A stretch of DNA of 64,000 bases from Flavobacterium sp. 245 (GCF_004362055.1 NZ_SNXB01000004.1:124001-188000); one strand, 5' to 3'. Counted from the stretch's first letter, positions 28,229-37,731 are shown. Made by a program: numbers and translations. The notes: generated by a model from the sequence alone, not told the origin.

Positions 28229-28954
28229 CTATTTTCTTTGCTTCATATTTTGAAGCAAAAATTCTAATGCTTTGTCCTTTAACATGTCTTTTGAGAGCGT
28301 ACTGCTTTCAAATTCATAAAAAGTTTGGTAATCTCTTGTTTTACTTTGAAATCCCAGAGCATAACCATTGAATTTTTTACCTTCTTTAGAAATTTTATAC
28401 GAAAAAACTTTACCCATTTCTAGATCATTCTCAACTTTTAATTTCTGAAGATTACTATATCTTTTAAGACTTTTAAGGCCATTCACTACGCTTTCTTTGG
28501 TTTCAAAATCGTGAATAAAAATCGTTAAGTTTCGAGGTGATTTAAAGGCTACACGAAGTGAGTCATCATTATTATTTTGCAAATAATATTCTTTTGAAAC
28601 ATTTAATTGTGTTTTTATATCAATAAAAATCAAAGAATCTTTTTTTAGCTTGCAAACTCCATAGTCTTCTTGCTCTGAAATAGTTAAACTATCTAATGTG
28701 GCGTAATCGCTATAAAATAAATTGTTAGAAAGTTTATTCTTTTGAAACTTTATAATCTGGTTATTAACTCGGTTTTGCTCAGCAATTGCCTCCACTTGAT
28801 CCTGAGACATAACATAGGGGCTGACATCAACACTATTTTGTGCATTAGTACTTCTTCTGTCCATATTTGAACAAGTGTACAGTAGCCTGGCCGCGCTAAC
28901 AATAACAAAAATAACACTTAAAACAGTTCTCCAGCTGGTTGATTCACCACTCAT
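28229..28954 (-). CDS. Membrane-anchored protein of unknown function
   Basis: 241 residues. A single N-terminal membrane helix (WRTVLSVIFVIVSAARLLYTC) with a Cys near its end, so either an anchor or a degenerate lipobox. The rest is mixed alpha/beta, polar, with no recognised motif (QDQVEAIAEQNRVNNQII; YALGFQSKTRDYQTFYEFES). Its start overlaps the stop of the upstream lipoprotein gene by one base (TAATG), indicating translational coupling and a functional tie to that lipoprotein. Confidence 0.75.
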   Translation of the reverse strand: MSGESTSWRTVLSVIFVIVSAARLLYTCSNMDRRSTNAQNSVDVSPYVMSQDQVEAIAEQNRVNNQIIKFQKNKLSNNLFYSDYATLDSLTISEQEDYGVCKLKKDSLIFIDIKTQLNVSKEYYLQNNNDDSLRVAFKSPRNLTIFIHDFETKESVVNGLKSLKRYSNLQKLKVENDLEMGKVFSYKISKEGKKFNGYALGFQSKTRDYQTFYEFESSTLSKDMLKDKALEFLLQNMKQRK

Positions 28955-29733
28955 TATAATTTAAGATCTTTTTCGGTTAGAATCATACTATTAACGATCT
29001 TACCTTTTGCGTTTAGATATTCATATTTTATATCTTTAATACCGTAACGACTTACAATACCAACTACTTTTTGCACCTGACCTTCTCTTAGAATACTTTC
29101 TTTAACCAAAGAATTGGCCGCTTTATTTTTTAGTACCTCAAGTACATCTTCTGGCATTTCAACTTGATAAACAAGCTGATTTTCTTTATTAAGATAAATT
29201 TTTAAAATTTTACTTCCGTCATTATTTTTTATTGGCATGTTCTTATTCATCATAACCAATATCTGATCCAGCTGAGAACTACTGTCAGTTGCTAATGATT
29301 CTGCAGAAATTGCCGGTTTGCCACCATTCTTTTTCATTAACGCAGTCAACTCTTTCTGATCAATTTTAAATTCTGCAATCGATGTATTATCTGCTGCTAG
29401 AAAATTAACGTCAAAAACGACACCTTCCTCTACTAATTCCTTAACAGCGCGATCGGTTGAAAGTGTTTCTTTTAAAAAAGCAGGAAACATTTGTCCATAA
29501 ACATATTTATTGTTTTCATTTTGCTCTATGGTAGTTTCAACATTGATTTCAATTCTTTTTTCATCATGAAATGCTTTTGCTTCTGTTGAAGTAATTATTT
29601 CATTACTGAAATTAGCTGCCGAATTATTATATGAATTTACAAAGGCTTGCGTCTTTTGTTTCGTATCCATACAACTTGACAAAGACAATAAAATCGTTAA
29701 AACAAATAAGACTTGAGTAATTTTTCTAATCAT
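28954..29733 (-). CDS. Lipoprotein, tandem paralog family member 3 (extended)
   Basis: 259 residues, lipoprotein signal TILLSLSSCMD. The first 130 residues match the paralogs at 27087 and 27734 (DTKQKTQAFVNSYNNSAANF; AFHDEKRIEINVE; VKELVEEGVVFDVNFLAADN). It adds about 110 residues after residue 140 (DQILVMMNKNMPI, KYEYLNAKGKIVNSMIL) absent from the others. It is the first gene of the cluster and is coupled to the next by a one-base stop/start overlap. Function unknown. Confidence 0.8.
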   Translation of the reverse strand: MIRKITQVLFVLTILLSLSSCMDTKQKTQAFVNSYNNSAANFSNEIITSTEAKAFHDEKRIEINVETTIEQNENNKYVYGQMFPAFLKETLSTDRAVKELVEEGVVFDVNFLAADNTSIAEFKIDQKELTALMKKNGGKPAISAESLATDSSSQLDQILVMMNKNMPIKNNDGSKILKIYLNKENQLVYQVEMPEDVLEVLKNKAANSLVKESILREGQVQKVVGIVSRYGIKDIKYEYLNAKGKIVNSMILTEKDLKL

Positions 29734-29865
29734 AGTTCAATTTTTTTCGTTTAAAATAATAGATATTTTACTACGAAAATAAGCAATAGTAAATCTTATC
29801 CAAATCTTTACCTATAAAATTGTAATGATTTGAACTAAAAAATAATTCCTTTAAACATTTTATAA

Positions 29866-31044
29866 TTATTTTAGTTTTTGAAGTCTCAAAAGCGCTTCTA
29901 AATAGTAATAATCTGCGTAGTTAATAGAACAGTCAATTTCACTTCCTGCTGGTTTGTGGCCTGTTGAATGAAGTAAAAATGCAGAATTAACGTCACCGCT
30001 CTGATATTTATCTGAAAGTGAAACGATCATTTTTTTAGCTTTGGTTAAATATTCATTTTTCAGATTTTTATCTTTCGTATAAGAACTTAATTCTAAAAGC
30101 GCAGAAGACACAATCGCTGCCGCCGAAGCATCACGCGGTTCATTTGGAATATTTGGCGCATTAAAATCCCAATACGGAATCAAATCTTCTGTTGTCAATT
30201 TATCCAAATAAACTCGGGCAATTTTATGTGCAAAATCTAAAAATTTAGGATCTTTTGTTTCTCTGTACACCATTGTAAAACCGTAGATGCCCCACGCCTG
30301 GCCTCTCGCCCACATACTATCGTCACTGTATCCTTGAGCCGTTCTGCCTTTTATCTTTTTTCCCGTTTCATAATCATAAATCACAACATGATAAGAAGTA
30401 TAATCAGGTCTAAAATGATTATTCATTGTTGTTTCGGCATGCTTTACTGCAATATCATACAATTTTTTACTGCCACCATTTTTAGATGCCCAAAAAAGCA
30501 TTTCTAAATTCATCATGTTGTCAATAATTGTATTGTGGCCACCCATTTTATTATGAGGCCAAGATTGAATTGTTCCCACTTTCGGATTAAAAAGTGTGGC
30601 CAATGTATCAGCCGTTTTAAGGATAATTTCTTTATATTCTTTGTTTTTTGTTAAACGGTATCCGTTTCCAAAACTATTGAAAATTTGAAAACCTAAATCA
30701 TGATCTCCAGCTTTGCTTACAGATAAAGGTGTTAAAAATCGGCTGAATTTATCGGCTTCTTTTTCCCATTTTTTATCTCCCGTTGCTTGATATAAATACC
30801 ACAACTCTCCCGGCCAAAAACCGCTTGTCCAATCTTTATAGCCAACAAATTTCCAATCTTTGCTCCCATTTGGAACTGTTCTTGGAGAAGTTCCGTCATT
30901 CGGAATCACTTTTAATGTTTTTGATGCCTGTTCTGCGCAGTAATCAAGCTGTTTTTTAATATTAAACGAAGTGTTCTTTTGAGAGAAACCCTGATTTCCA
31001 AGTAAAAACAAAGCGGTAAGCAGAGTGAAAATTTTTGCATTCAT
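29866..31044 (-). CDS. Glycoside hydrolase family 88 (unsaturated glucuronyl hydrolase-like)
   Basis: 392 residues with a signal peptide (LTALFLLGNQGFSQ). GH88 enzymes remove unsaturated uronic acid from the end of oligosaccharides made by polysaccharide lyases. The (alpha/alpha)6 barrel motifs are visible: DWTSGFWPGELWYLYQ near 72, HDLGFQIFNSFGNGYR (catalytic Asp pair member) and NTIIDNMMNLEMLFWASK (second Asp). RGQAWGIYGFTMVYRET is another conserved block. The genes beside it are lipoproteins, not lyases or SusC/D, so this is a solitary scavenging enzyme rather than part of a visible utilisation locus. Confidence 0.92.
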   Translation of the reverse strand: MNAKIFTLLTALFLLGNQGFSQKNTSFNIKKQLDYCAEQASKTLKVIPNDGTSPRTVPNGSKDWKFVGYKDWTSGFWPGELWYLYQATGDKKWEKEADKFSRFLTPLSVSKAGDHDLGFQIFNSFGNGYRLTKNKEYKEIILKTADTLATLFNPKVGTIQSWPHNKMGGHNTIIDNMMNLEMLFWASKNGGSKKLYDIAVKHAETTMNNHFRPDYTSYHVVIYDYETGKKIKGRTAQGYSDDSMWARGQAWGIYGFTMVYRETKDPKFLDFAHKIARVYLDKLTTEDLIPYWDFNAPNIPNEPRDASAAAIVSSALLELSSYTKDKNLKNEYLTKAKKMIVSLSDKYQSGDVNSAFLLHSTGHKPAGSEIDCSINYADYYYLEALLRLQKLK

Positions 31045-31225
31045 GTGGTTATTTTTTAATAGTATAGTTTATTGAATCGATAAATTTATAAAATAAAGGG
31101 AACTTATTTTAGTGTTTGTATTTTTCATTCCCTAAAAGTGTACTATTAGGCTACTCTTTTTTGGCATCAAAGTTCAAAACTTTGACAAATAGAGCAACCA
31201 ATACTAAAAAGTGAAAGATTAATTG

Positions 31226-31233
31226 TAGTTTTG
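31226..31233 (+). promoter_or_regulatory. -7 promoter box for the DUF2809 gene
   Basis: TAGTTTTG fits TAnnTTTG, 26 nt before the TTG start at 31260. Confidence 0.45.
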
Positions 31234-31259
31234 TTTGAAGGGTAAAATCTAAAGTAAAC

Positions 31260-31658
31260 TTGAAAAAATCCAGACTTCATTATTTCATTTTTTTTCTACT
31301 GATTGTTTTTCTCGGCATCACTTCAAGAAAAATTTCATTCATTCCTTTATGGATTGGTGATTTTCTGTATGCAGTAATGATTTATGCTCTTGTCCGAATT
31401 GTGTTTGTCTATAAAAAAGCAATTCATATAGTACTTCTTTCCTTATTGATTTGTTATGCCATTGAATTTTTACAGCTTTATCAAGGAGAATGGATTATTG
31501 AAATCAGAAAAACACTTTTTGGAAGATATGTTTTAGGCCAAGGCTTTTTATGGTCAGATATTTTTGCTTACACAGCAGGAATACTATGTATCTTTTTTAT
31601 CGAAAAAATCATTTTTAAATATAGCAGTTATGAAACTCGTTTTCGCATCAAACAATAA
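31260..31658 (+). CDS. DUF2809-like membrane protein
   Basis: 132 residues with four predicted membrane helices ([72 protein letters not shown]). The R/K after the first helix and the LGQGFLWSD block fit DUF2809, a small family of unknown function. A TTG start at 31260 is supported by the promoter box; there is no earlier ATG. The last 29 bases overlap the start of the pyrophosphatase gene, implying one transcript. Confidence 0.75.
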   Translation: MKKSRLHYFIFFLLIVFLGITSRKISFIPLWIGDFLYAVMIYALVRIVFVYKKAIHIVLLSLLICYAIEFLQLYQGEWIIEIRKTLFGRYVLGQGFLWSDIFAYTAGILCIFFIEKIIFKYSSYETRFRIKQ

Positions 31659-32208
31659 AAACAAAATCAAAGAAATTCAAAGTATCCTAAATGGCTCAAT
31701 AGAATTATTAAGTCTTGAAGAAATTGGCTGTTTTGAAGAAATTCCTGAAACCGCCGATACCATTGAAGGCAATGCTATTTTAAAAGCCAATTATGTAACC
31801 GAAAAATATGGCTACAATTGTTTTGCCGATGATACAGGATTAGAAGTCGCTGCATTAAACGGCGAACCTGGAGTTTACTCAGCACGATATGCGGGCGAGC
31901 AAAAAAATGCTGACGATAATATGAATAAACTTTTAGAGGCTTTATCAGCAGAAGAAAATCGCAATGCGCAGTTCAAAACTGTTATTGCATTGAACTTAAA
32001 TGGAGAACAGCATCTTTTTACAGGTTTGGCAAAAGGAAAAATCATGCATGAAAAATCTGGAAATTATGGTTTTGGATACGATCCTATTTTTCAGCCAGAA
32101 AATTATTCGCAAACTTTTGCAGAATTATCGGCAGAAATCAAAAATAAAATCAGCCATCGGGCAAAAGCAACTGAGCAACTAATTGATTTTCTGAACACAA
32201 TAAAATAA
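31630..32208 (+). CDS. Non-canonical purine NTP pyrophosphatase (RdgB/HAM1)
   Basis: 192 residues, cytosolic. It hydrolyses ITP, dITP and XTP to the monophosphate, keeping deaminated purines out of nucleic acid. Signature blocks are [19 protein letters not shown] at the N-terminus, [33 protein letters not shown] with its metal-binding acids, [12 protein letters not shown] and SHRAKA near the end. The start at 31630 is chosen because the family begins at this Met; longer in-frame options lack homology. It overlaps the upstream gene by 29 bases. Confidence 0.92.
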   Translation: MKLVFASNNKNKIKEIQSILNGSIELLSLEEIGCFEEIPETADTIEGNAILKANYVTEKYGYNCFADDTGLEVAALNGEPGVYSARYAGEQKNADDNMNKLLEALSAEENRNAQFKTVIALNLNGEQHLFTGLAKGKIMHEKSGNYGFGYDPIFQPENYSQTFAELSAEIKNKISHRAKATEQLIDFLNTIK

Positions 32209-32383
32209 TTGTTTAAAATACAACATTTTAAAGGCTAAAATTTATATTTCACGACGTAATTTTTCCGAAAATTCTTCAATCTTCTGCAAAAATCATTTTA
32301 CAATAAACATAACTTTTTGATTATCAAATCATAAGAAATACATAATTCTTAAAATAGCATTAGTTTATCTGAATAATTAACAG

Positions 32384-32391
32384 TAATTTTG
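32384..32391 (+). promoter_or_regulatory. -7 promoter box for the DEAD helicase gene
   Basis: TAATTTTG, 21 nt before the ATG at 32413. It places the transcript start near 32398, which rules out an upstream in-frame TTG as start. Confidence 0.55.
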
Positions 32392-32412
32392 CACCCTATT
32401 TTAAATACATAT

Positions 32413-34314
32413 ATGAATAAATTTGAACAATTAGGATTGAATGAATCGTTACTGAAGGCGATTTTAGATCTAGGATTTGAGAATCCGTCAGAAGTACAGG
32501 AGAAAGCGATTCCCCTATTATTGGAAAAAGACACAGATATGGTTGCGTTGGCTCAGACAGGGACAGGGAAAACGGCAGCTTTCGGTTTTCCGCTAATTCA
32601 AAAAATTGATGCTGACAATAGAAACACACAAGCATTAGTTTTATCGCCAACACGAGAACTTTGTTTACAGATTACCAACGAACTTAAAAACTACTCAAAA
32701 TACGAAAAAGGTATTAATGTGGTAGCAGTTTACGGCGGGGCTAGTATTACAGAGCAAGCTAGAGACATTAAAAGAGGCGCACAAATTATTGTAGCTACTC
32801 CGGGAAGAATGCAAGACATGATCAATAGAGGTTTAGTAAACATTAAAAATATAGATTACTGTATTCTTGATGAGGCTGATGAAATGTTGAACATGGGATT
32901 CTATGAAGACATCGTATCTATCTTATCAGATACTCCAGATCAAAAAAGCACATGGTTGTTCTCTGCAACTATGCCACAAGAGGTTGCTAGAATTGCAAAA
33001 CAATTCATGAGCGAACCAGTTGAAATTACTGTTGGAGCTAAGAACTCAGGTTCTGCAACAGTTTCTCACGAATTTTACTTAGTAAATGCACGTGACCGTT
33101 ACGAAGCTTTAAAACGTTTAGCCGATGCTAATCCAGATATTTTCTCTGTGGTTTTCTGTCGTACTAAAAGAGATACTCAAGCTGTAGCTGAAAAATTAAT
33201 TGAAGATGGATACAGCGCTGCTGCATTGCACGGAGATTTATCTCAAGCACAACGTGATGGTGTAATGAAATCTTTCCGTGGAAGACAAATTCAGATGCTT
33301 GTTGCTACTGACGTTGCTGCACGTGGTATTGACGTAGATAACATAACACACGTTGTTAACTACCAATTACCTGATGAAATTGAAACGTACAACCACCGTT
33401 CTGGTCGTACTGGTAGAGCTGGAAAATTAGGAACTTCTATTGTGATAGTTACAAAAAGTGAGTTGCGTAAAATTTCTTCTATCGAAAGAATCATCAAACA
33501 AAAATTCGAAGAAAAAACAATTCCATCTGGAATCGAAATCTGCGAAATTCAATTATTGCACTTAGCAACCAAAATTAAAGATACTGAAGTTGATCACGAA
33601 ATTGACAACTACTTGCCAGCAATCAACAATGTTCTTGAAGATTTATCTAAAGAAGAATTGATTAAGAAAATGGTTTCAGTAGAATTTAATCGTTTTATTG
33701 CTTACTATAAAAAGAACAGAGATATTTCAGCTCAATCTGGTGAAAGACGTGAAAGAAGTGATTCTGAACCAAGAGAATTCAATAATAATGGAGCAGTTCG
33801 TTATTTTGTAAACATCGGTTCAAGAGACAACTTCGACTGGATGACACTTAAAGATTACTTGAAAGAAACATTAGACTTAGGTCGTGATGACGTTTTCAAA
33901 GTTGATGTAAAAGAAGGATTCTCTTTCTTTAACACTGATCCTGAACACACTGATAAAGTAATGGAAGTTTTAAACAACGTTCAATTAGAAGGACGTCGTA
34001 TTAATGTTGAAATCTCTAAAAATGATGGTGGAGGAAGACGCGATCACAACAACCGTGGTGGTGGAAGAAATTCTGGCGGACCAAGAAGAGAAGGAAACTT
34101 TGCTCCAAGACGTGAAGGTTCTGGAGGCGGATTTAGAAGCGATAGAAACGCAGCTCCAAGACGTGAAGGTTCTGGTGGCGGATTTAGAAGCGACAGAAAC
34201 GCTGCTCCAAGAGAAGGCGGTTTCAGAAGAAACGAAGGTGGTTCGGACAGAGCTCCAAGACGTTCTGAAAGCTTTGGTGATTCACCAAGACCAAGAAGAC
34301 CGAGAAGAGATTAA
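32413..34314 (+). CDS. DEAD-box RNA helicase with RGG-like tail
   Basis: 633 residues. It unwinds structured RNA in ribosome assembly or mRNA decay. The core shows the Q motif with Phe, AQTGTGKTA (motif I), PTRELCLQ, TPGRMQD, DEAD, SAT, and the C-terminal RecA domain with HGDLSQAQRD, ATDVAARGID and HRSGRTGR. A DbpA-like RNA-binding domain follows (VRYFVNIGSRDNFDWM to EGRRINVEISK), then a Gly/Arg-rich tail that includes two near-identical 17-residue units (REGSGGGFRSDRNAAPR). Codon choice here favours fewer AT-rich codons than its neighbours, as expected of a highly expressed gene. Similar to CshA/DeaD. Confidence 0.93.
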   Translation: MNKFEQLGLNESLLKAILDLGFENPSEVQEKAIPLLLEKDTDMVALAQTGTGKTAAFGFPLIQKIDADNRNTQALVLSPTRELCLQITNELKNYSKYEKGINVVAVYGGASITEQARDIKRGAQIIVATPGRMQDMINRGLVNIKNIDYCILDEADEMLNMGFYEDIVSILSDTPDQKSTWLFSATMPQEVARIAKQFMSEPVEITVGAKNSGSATVSHEFYLVNARDRYEALKRLADANPDIFSVVFCRTKRDTQAVAEKLIEDGYSAAALHGDLSQAQRDGVMKSFRGRQIQMLVATDVAARGIDVDNITHVVNYQLPDEIETYNHRSGRTGRAGKLGTSIVIVTKSELRKISSIERIIKQKFEEKTIPSGIEICEIQLLHLATKIKDTEVDHEIDNYLPAINNVLEDLSKEELIKKMVSVEFNRFIAYYKKNRDISAQSGERRERSDSEPREFNNNGAVRYFVNIGSRDNFDWMTLKDYLKETLDLGRDDVFKVDVKEGFSFFNTDPEHTDKVMEVLNNVQLEGRRINVEISKNDGGGRRDHNNRGGGRNSGGPRREGNFAPRREGSGGGFRSDRNAAPRREGSGGGFRSDRNAAPREGGFRRNEGGSDRAPRRSESFGDSPRPRRPRRD

Positions 34315-34335
34315 TACTTTAATATCTTAAAATAT

Positions 34336-34378
34336 AAAATCCCAAATTCCAGACATAATTGGAATTTGGGATTTTTTT
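34336..34378 (+). terminator. Terminator after the DEAD helicase gene
   Basis: Stem AAATCCCAAATTCC (34337-34350) and GGAATTTGGGATTT (34361-34374), followed by a T run. Confidence 0.9.
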
Positions 34379-34522
34379 ATGCCAACAATCTTTTTCCTTA
34401 CCACTTTTTAACTAAATACTAAAAGCAACACAGCTATCCTTTGTTAATTTTCTTATAATTAAATTCAAAGACTACGAAATATTTAATCCCGATTTATTAC
34501 TTTTAGTGCTTTAAATCAGGAT

Positions 34523-35296
34523 ATGAAATATTTCGCAGTTTTCTTTTTTATATTATTTACGACTATTGGTTTTGCCCAAGAAACAGAATCAACAGCTCCA
34601 CAAAGAGTTTCAGGCTATATCTTTAATGATAATACCAAACAGCCTCTTCCTAATGTAAATATCATCAATAAAAACAAAGTATTAGGCGCAAAGTCTGATG
34701 CTAAAGGTTATTTTGAAATTGATGTTCAGCAAAATGACACACTGCAATTCTCTCTTCTGGGATTTCAATCTTTACGTATCAGGGTAACCAACGACTGGAT
34801 AAAAAACAAAATCACAAGAATTCAACTGACAGAAAAAGCAATTGCACTTGAAGAAGTTGTTATTGCTCCTTTCAACCTGACTGGATATCTTGAAATCGAT
34901 TCAAAATTAATTCCGACAAAAGAAAACTACCGTTATAGTATTTCAGGCCTTACACAAGGTTATGAAGCTGGTGAATATGCTCCAAATGCTTTCGGGAAAG
35001 TGTTAGGATCTATTTTCAACCCCGCCGATATGCTCTATAATTTCTTTGGAAAAAATGGAAAAGAGCTCAAGAAGCTTAAAGACATGAAAAAAGATGATAC
35101 CATCAGGAATCTTCTTGAAAGTAAATATGACCGAGAAACTCTTGCCCTGCTGTTAGGAATAACAAAAGAAGAAATTCCGGAGATTTTACAGCGCTGCAAC
35201 TACTCAGAATCTTTTGTTCAGCAAGCAAATGACTTGCAGATTCTTGATGCTATTAGTGGCTGTTATGAACAATATAAAGTATTGAAACGTAATTAA
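34523..35296 (+). CDS. Secreted carboxypeptidase-regulatory-like domain protein
   Basis: 257 residues with a signal peptide (FAVFFFILFTTIGFAQ). A CarboxypepD_reg-like beta-sandwich lies near 30-115 (VSGYIFNDNTKQPLPNVNI, LGAKSDAKGYFEI, LEEVVIAP), the fold often seen as the N-terminal extension of SusC receptors. The C-terminal half is helical and polar and I do not recognise it. A near-match to the -7 box (TACTTTTA) precedes it. A stand-alone protein like this is common in Flavobacteria and is usually annotated as carboxypeptidase-like regulatory domain-containing. Confidence 0.8.
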   Translation: MKYFAVFFFILFTTIGFAQETESTAPQRVSGYIFNDNTKQPLPNVNIINKNKVLGAKSDAKGYFEIDVQQNDTLQFSLLGFQSLRIRVTNDWIKNKITRIQLTEKAIALEEVVIAPFNLTGYLEIDSKLIPTKENYRYSISGLTQGYEAGEYAPNAFGKVLGSIFNPADMLYNFFGKNGKELKKLKDMKKDDTIRNLLESKYDRETLALLLGITKEEIPEILQRCNYSESFVQQANDLQILDAISGCYEQYKVLKRN

Positions 35297-35317
35297 GTTT
35301 TAATTTAAAACTCAAAT

Positions 35318-35354
35318 ATCAAAATCCTTAATTTTAATTGAGGATTTTTTTTTG
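35318..35354 (+). terminator. Terminator after the carboxypeptidase-regulatory-like gene
   Basis: Stem AAATCCT (35322-35328) and AGGATTT (35341-35347), followed by a long T run. Confidence 0.75.
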
Positions 35355-35474
35355 TCTAAAACCGAAACTTTTAATTTTCAAATTTCATCATTTAGGATAT
35401 TTTCTCCCATAAATAACGTATTAGATGCCTTTTTTTGATTAAATTAGACATTCTCACCTCTTTCCAGCAATACT

Positions 35475-36785
35475 ATGACAGATTTAACTCAAAAAATTTT
35501 AAATTTTATTGATCTTCACAAAGGCGAAGAAAATAAAAAATCAGTAATAGAAAATATTACAGGTTCGGTATCGTTCAGAGGCTCTAATATCTGGATTTTA
35601 GCCTGCGCGATCATTATCGCTTCTGTTGGACTAAATGTAAATTCGACAGCAGTAATTATTGGAGCGATGCTAATTTCTCCTTTAATGGGACCTATTGTTG
35701 GTGCCGGTTTTGGTTTAGGAATGTACGATTTTGAGCTTTTAAAAAAATCAGTTAAAAATCTGATTATTGCCACTTTAGTGAGCTTAGCTACTTCGACGTT
35801 ATATTTTTATATAAGCCCTTTTAAAGAAGCCCAATCTGAATTACTAGCTAGAACTTCACCCAATATTTATGACATTTTAATTGCTTTTTTTGGTGGATTA
35901 GTGGGTGTGATAGCCGTAACACGCGTAGAAAAAGGAAATCCGATTCCAGGAGTAGCAATTGCGACAGCCTTAATGCCTCCGCTTTGCACAGCAGGATATG
36001 GCTTGGCATTAGGAAATTACATTTACTTTTTAGGAGCCATGTATTTGTACACTATTAATTGTGTTTTTATTTGTATTGCAACTTTTTTGATTGTAAAATA
36101 TTTAAAATATCCCATTACAAAACAATTGGATCAAAAACATCAAAAACGTGTCAAATATGGAATTACAATTTTAATTTTATTCTTAATTACGCCTAGTGTT
36201 TATTTTGCCTACCAATTGTACGATCAAAAAAGCTACAATTCTAAAGTAGAAGTTTTTCTTCTAAATGAATTCCACAATAGAGATTACCCAATTATTTATA
36301 AAAAAATACGATACAACTCCGATCCTAAAAAAATTGAATTAGCTTTTTTGACCAAGAAATTTAGTGACAGTGAAATTGTGGCTATAAATAAAAGATTAAT
36401 AGATTACGACCTGACAAACACCAAACTGATTATTAGACAAGATACGGTTAATTTAAGCCGAGACATTATGAACCAGATTAATAATAATCAAACAGTTGTT
36501 GATAAAAAAGATATTTTAATCAACAACCTTAGAAATCAATTGTCTCAATATCAATTCAATACTAACCAAATTAATAACGAAGTTAAAATACTTTTTCCAT
36601 CGGTAATTTCTATTGCAATTGGAAATTATACTATTGAAACAAAAGAGAATAAGTCTAAAATAATTCCGATAATCCTTTATCAGACACAAAAAGAGCTGGA
36701 TTTACAAACTCAAAAGAAAATGAAATTGTGGATAAAAGAAAGGCTTGCCAAGGATTCAATTGAAGTATATCTGCAAAATAAATAA
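35475..36785 (+). CDS. DUF389 (TIGR00341-type) membrane protein
   Basis: 436 residues. Six or more membrane helices are predicted in residues 35-230: IWILACAIIIASVGLNVNST, AVIIGAMLISPLMGPIVGAG, LIIATLVSLATSTLYFYI, ILIAFFGGLVGVIAVTR and IATALMPPLCTAGYGLALG. These small-residue helices define DUF389, a family of unknown function found across bacteria and archaea. The C-terminal 200 residues are soluble and contain a coiled-coil-like stretch (Asn/Gln-rich, about 325-375). It is not in an obvious operon; the cassette array begins shortly after. Confidence 0.88.
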   Translation: MTDLTQKILNFIDLHKGEENKKSVIENITGSVSFRGSNIWILACAIIIASVGLNVNSTAVIIGAMLISPLMGPIVGAGFGLGMYDFELLKKSVKNLIIATLVSLATSTLYFYISPFKEAQSELLARTSPNIYDILIAFFGGLVGVIAVTRVEKGNPIPGVAIATALMPPLCTAGYGLALGNYIYFLGAMYLYTINCVFICIATFLIVKYLKYPITKQLDQKHQKRVKYGITILILFLITPSVYFAYQLYDQKSYNSKVEVFLLNEFHNRDYPIIYKKIRYNSDPKKIELAFLTKKFSDSEIVAINKRLIDYDLTNTKLIIRQDTVNLSRDIMNQINNNQTVVDKKDILINNLRNQLSQYQFNTNQINNEVKILFPSVISIAIGNYTIETKENKSKIIPIILYQTQKELDLQTQKKMKLWIKERLAKDSIEVYLQNK

Positions 36786-36848
36786 TATAAATCAAAAATT
36801 AGCGCTTACATTTACTTGAAAATAAATAAAATAGCTAAATCAAAAAAT

Positions 36849-36935
36849 ATGTCAAAAGGTCAAGATGCTACAAAGGATCTGGGCAATTGGCTTAATGGGA
36901 AAATGTTTTTTTTTATTTGGGGATACGAAGAATGA
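36849..36935 (+). pseudogene. 5' fragment of a small lysine-rich gene, cut by the cassette array
   Basis: The first 22 bases of this frame are identical to the start of the intact gene at 39114, encoding MSKGQDA, and about 45 bases upstream are also related (TTTACYTG...AGCTAA words). After codon 7 the frame runs into the attC-like sequence and gives an unrelated tail (TKDLGNWLNGKMFFF) to a stop at 36935. It is read as the 5' remnant of a paralog whose 3' part was replaced at GCTA (36867-36870). Confidence 0.65.
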
Positions 36936-36979
36936 GTTTAATTTAGTCCCAAACCCGCTGTAGTACCAGAACGTTAGTG
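36867..36979 (+). repeat. attC-like site 1 (5' part lost)
   Basis: It ends in ACGTTAGTGGCA, whose GTT core (R') starts the first cassette. It shares 46 of 51 bases with attC-like site 2 over 36927-36977 (GAAGAATGRGYTTAATTTAG then TCCCAAACCCRCTGTAGTAC). The expected R'' and outer left arm are missing: it begins at GCTAC, joined to the pseudogene fragment. Confidence 0.7.
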
Positions 36980-37000
36980 GCAATTTAAAATGACGAAAGA

Positions 37001-37729
37001 ATGAAAATTTCAGTAGCACAGACAAAACCAATCAAAGGAGATATTCCTGCAAATATTGAGACACATAAAAAATTGATTGCCCTTGCTATTTTGCATAATG
37101 CAGACACAATATTTTTTCCTGAACTTTCTATAACAGGTTATGAACCTGAACTTGCAAAAGAGTTAGCAAAAAATCAAGACGACAGAGAATTTGACGACTT
37201 CCAAGAAATTAGCAACAAACACAAAATTACTATTGGAATTGGTATGCCGACAAAGACAAATTCAGGAATAAAAATTAGTATGATAATTTTTCAACCAGAC
37301 ACACCAAGACAGATTTATTCAAAACAACAATTACATTCTGACGAATTTCCTTATTTTGTTAATGGTGAGAAGCAAATCATTTTGAAAGTTGACAATAAAA
37401 AAATTGCCCCTGCAATTTGCTATGAAAGCTTACAAACTGACCATTCAGAAAATGTAAACAAGCTTGGAGCTGAAATTTATGTGACAAGCGTTGCAAAATC
37501 ACAAAATGGTATTGACAAAGCAATGCTACACTATCCAGCAGTTGCAATGAAATTTTCAATGCCAGTTTTAATGTCTAATTGTGTTGGTTATTGTGACAAC
37601 TTTCAAAGTGTTGGAAAAAGTTCTGTTTGGACAAAGCAAGGTATTTTGGCAGGGCAACTTAACGAAAAATGTGAAGGGATATTAATTTTTGACACCGAAA
37701 CAGAAGAAGCTATTGAACAAACAATATAA
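37001..37729 (+). CDS. Carbon-nitrogen hydrolase (nitrilase superfamily), cassette gene
   Basis: 242 residues, no signal peptide. The nitrilase catalytic triad is visible: Glu in FFPELSITGYEP, Lys in YSKQQLHSDE and Cys in APAICYESL, so it should cleave a C-N bond in an amide or nitrile. The substrate cannot be told. It is the first cassette: the start lies 18 nt after the R' sequence GTTAGTGGCA, and the stop is 2 nt before the exactly complementary R'' TGCCACTAAC. An ATG at 36990 is in another frame and stops after four codons. Confidence 0.85.
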   Translation: MKISVAQTKPIKGDIPANIETHKKLIALAILHNADTIFFPELSITGYEPELAKELAKNQDDREFDDFQEISNKHKITIGIGMPTKTNSGIKISMIIFQPDTPRQIYSKQQLHSDEFPYFVNGEKQIILKVDNKKIAPAICYESLQTDHSENVNKLGAEIYVTSVAKSQNGIDKAMLHYPAVAMKFSMPVLMSNCVGYCDNFQSVGKSSVWTKQGILAGQLNEKCEGILIFDTETEEAIEQTI

Positions 37730-37731
37730 AC

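Noticed and set aside
31564..31629. Longer N-terminus for the purine NTP pyrophosphatase
   Set aside because: The RdgB family starts at KLVFASNN; the extra residues lie within the overlapping DUF2809 gene in another frame.
32389..32412. TTG at 32389 as the DEAD helicase start
   Set aside because: It lies inside the -7 box TAATTTTG, upstream of the transcript start.
36990..37004. ATG at 36990 as the start of the nitrilase-like cassette gene
   Set aside because: It is in another frame and stops after four codons.
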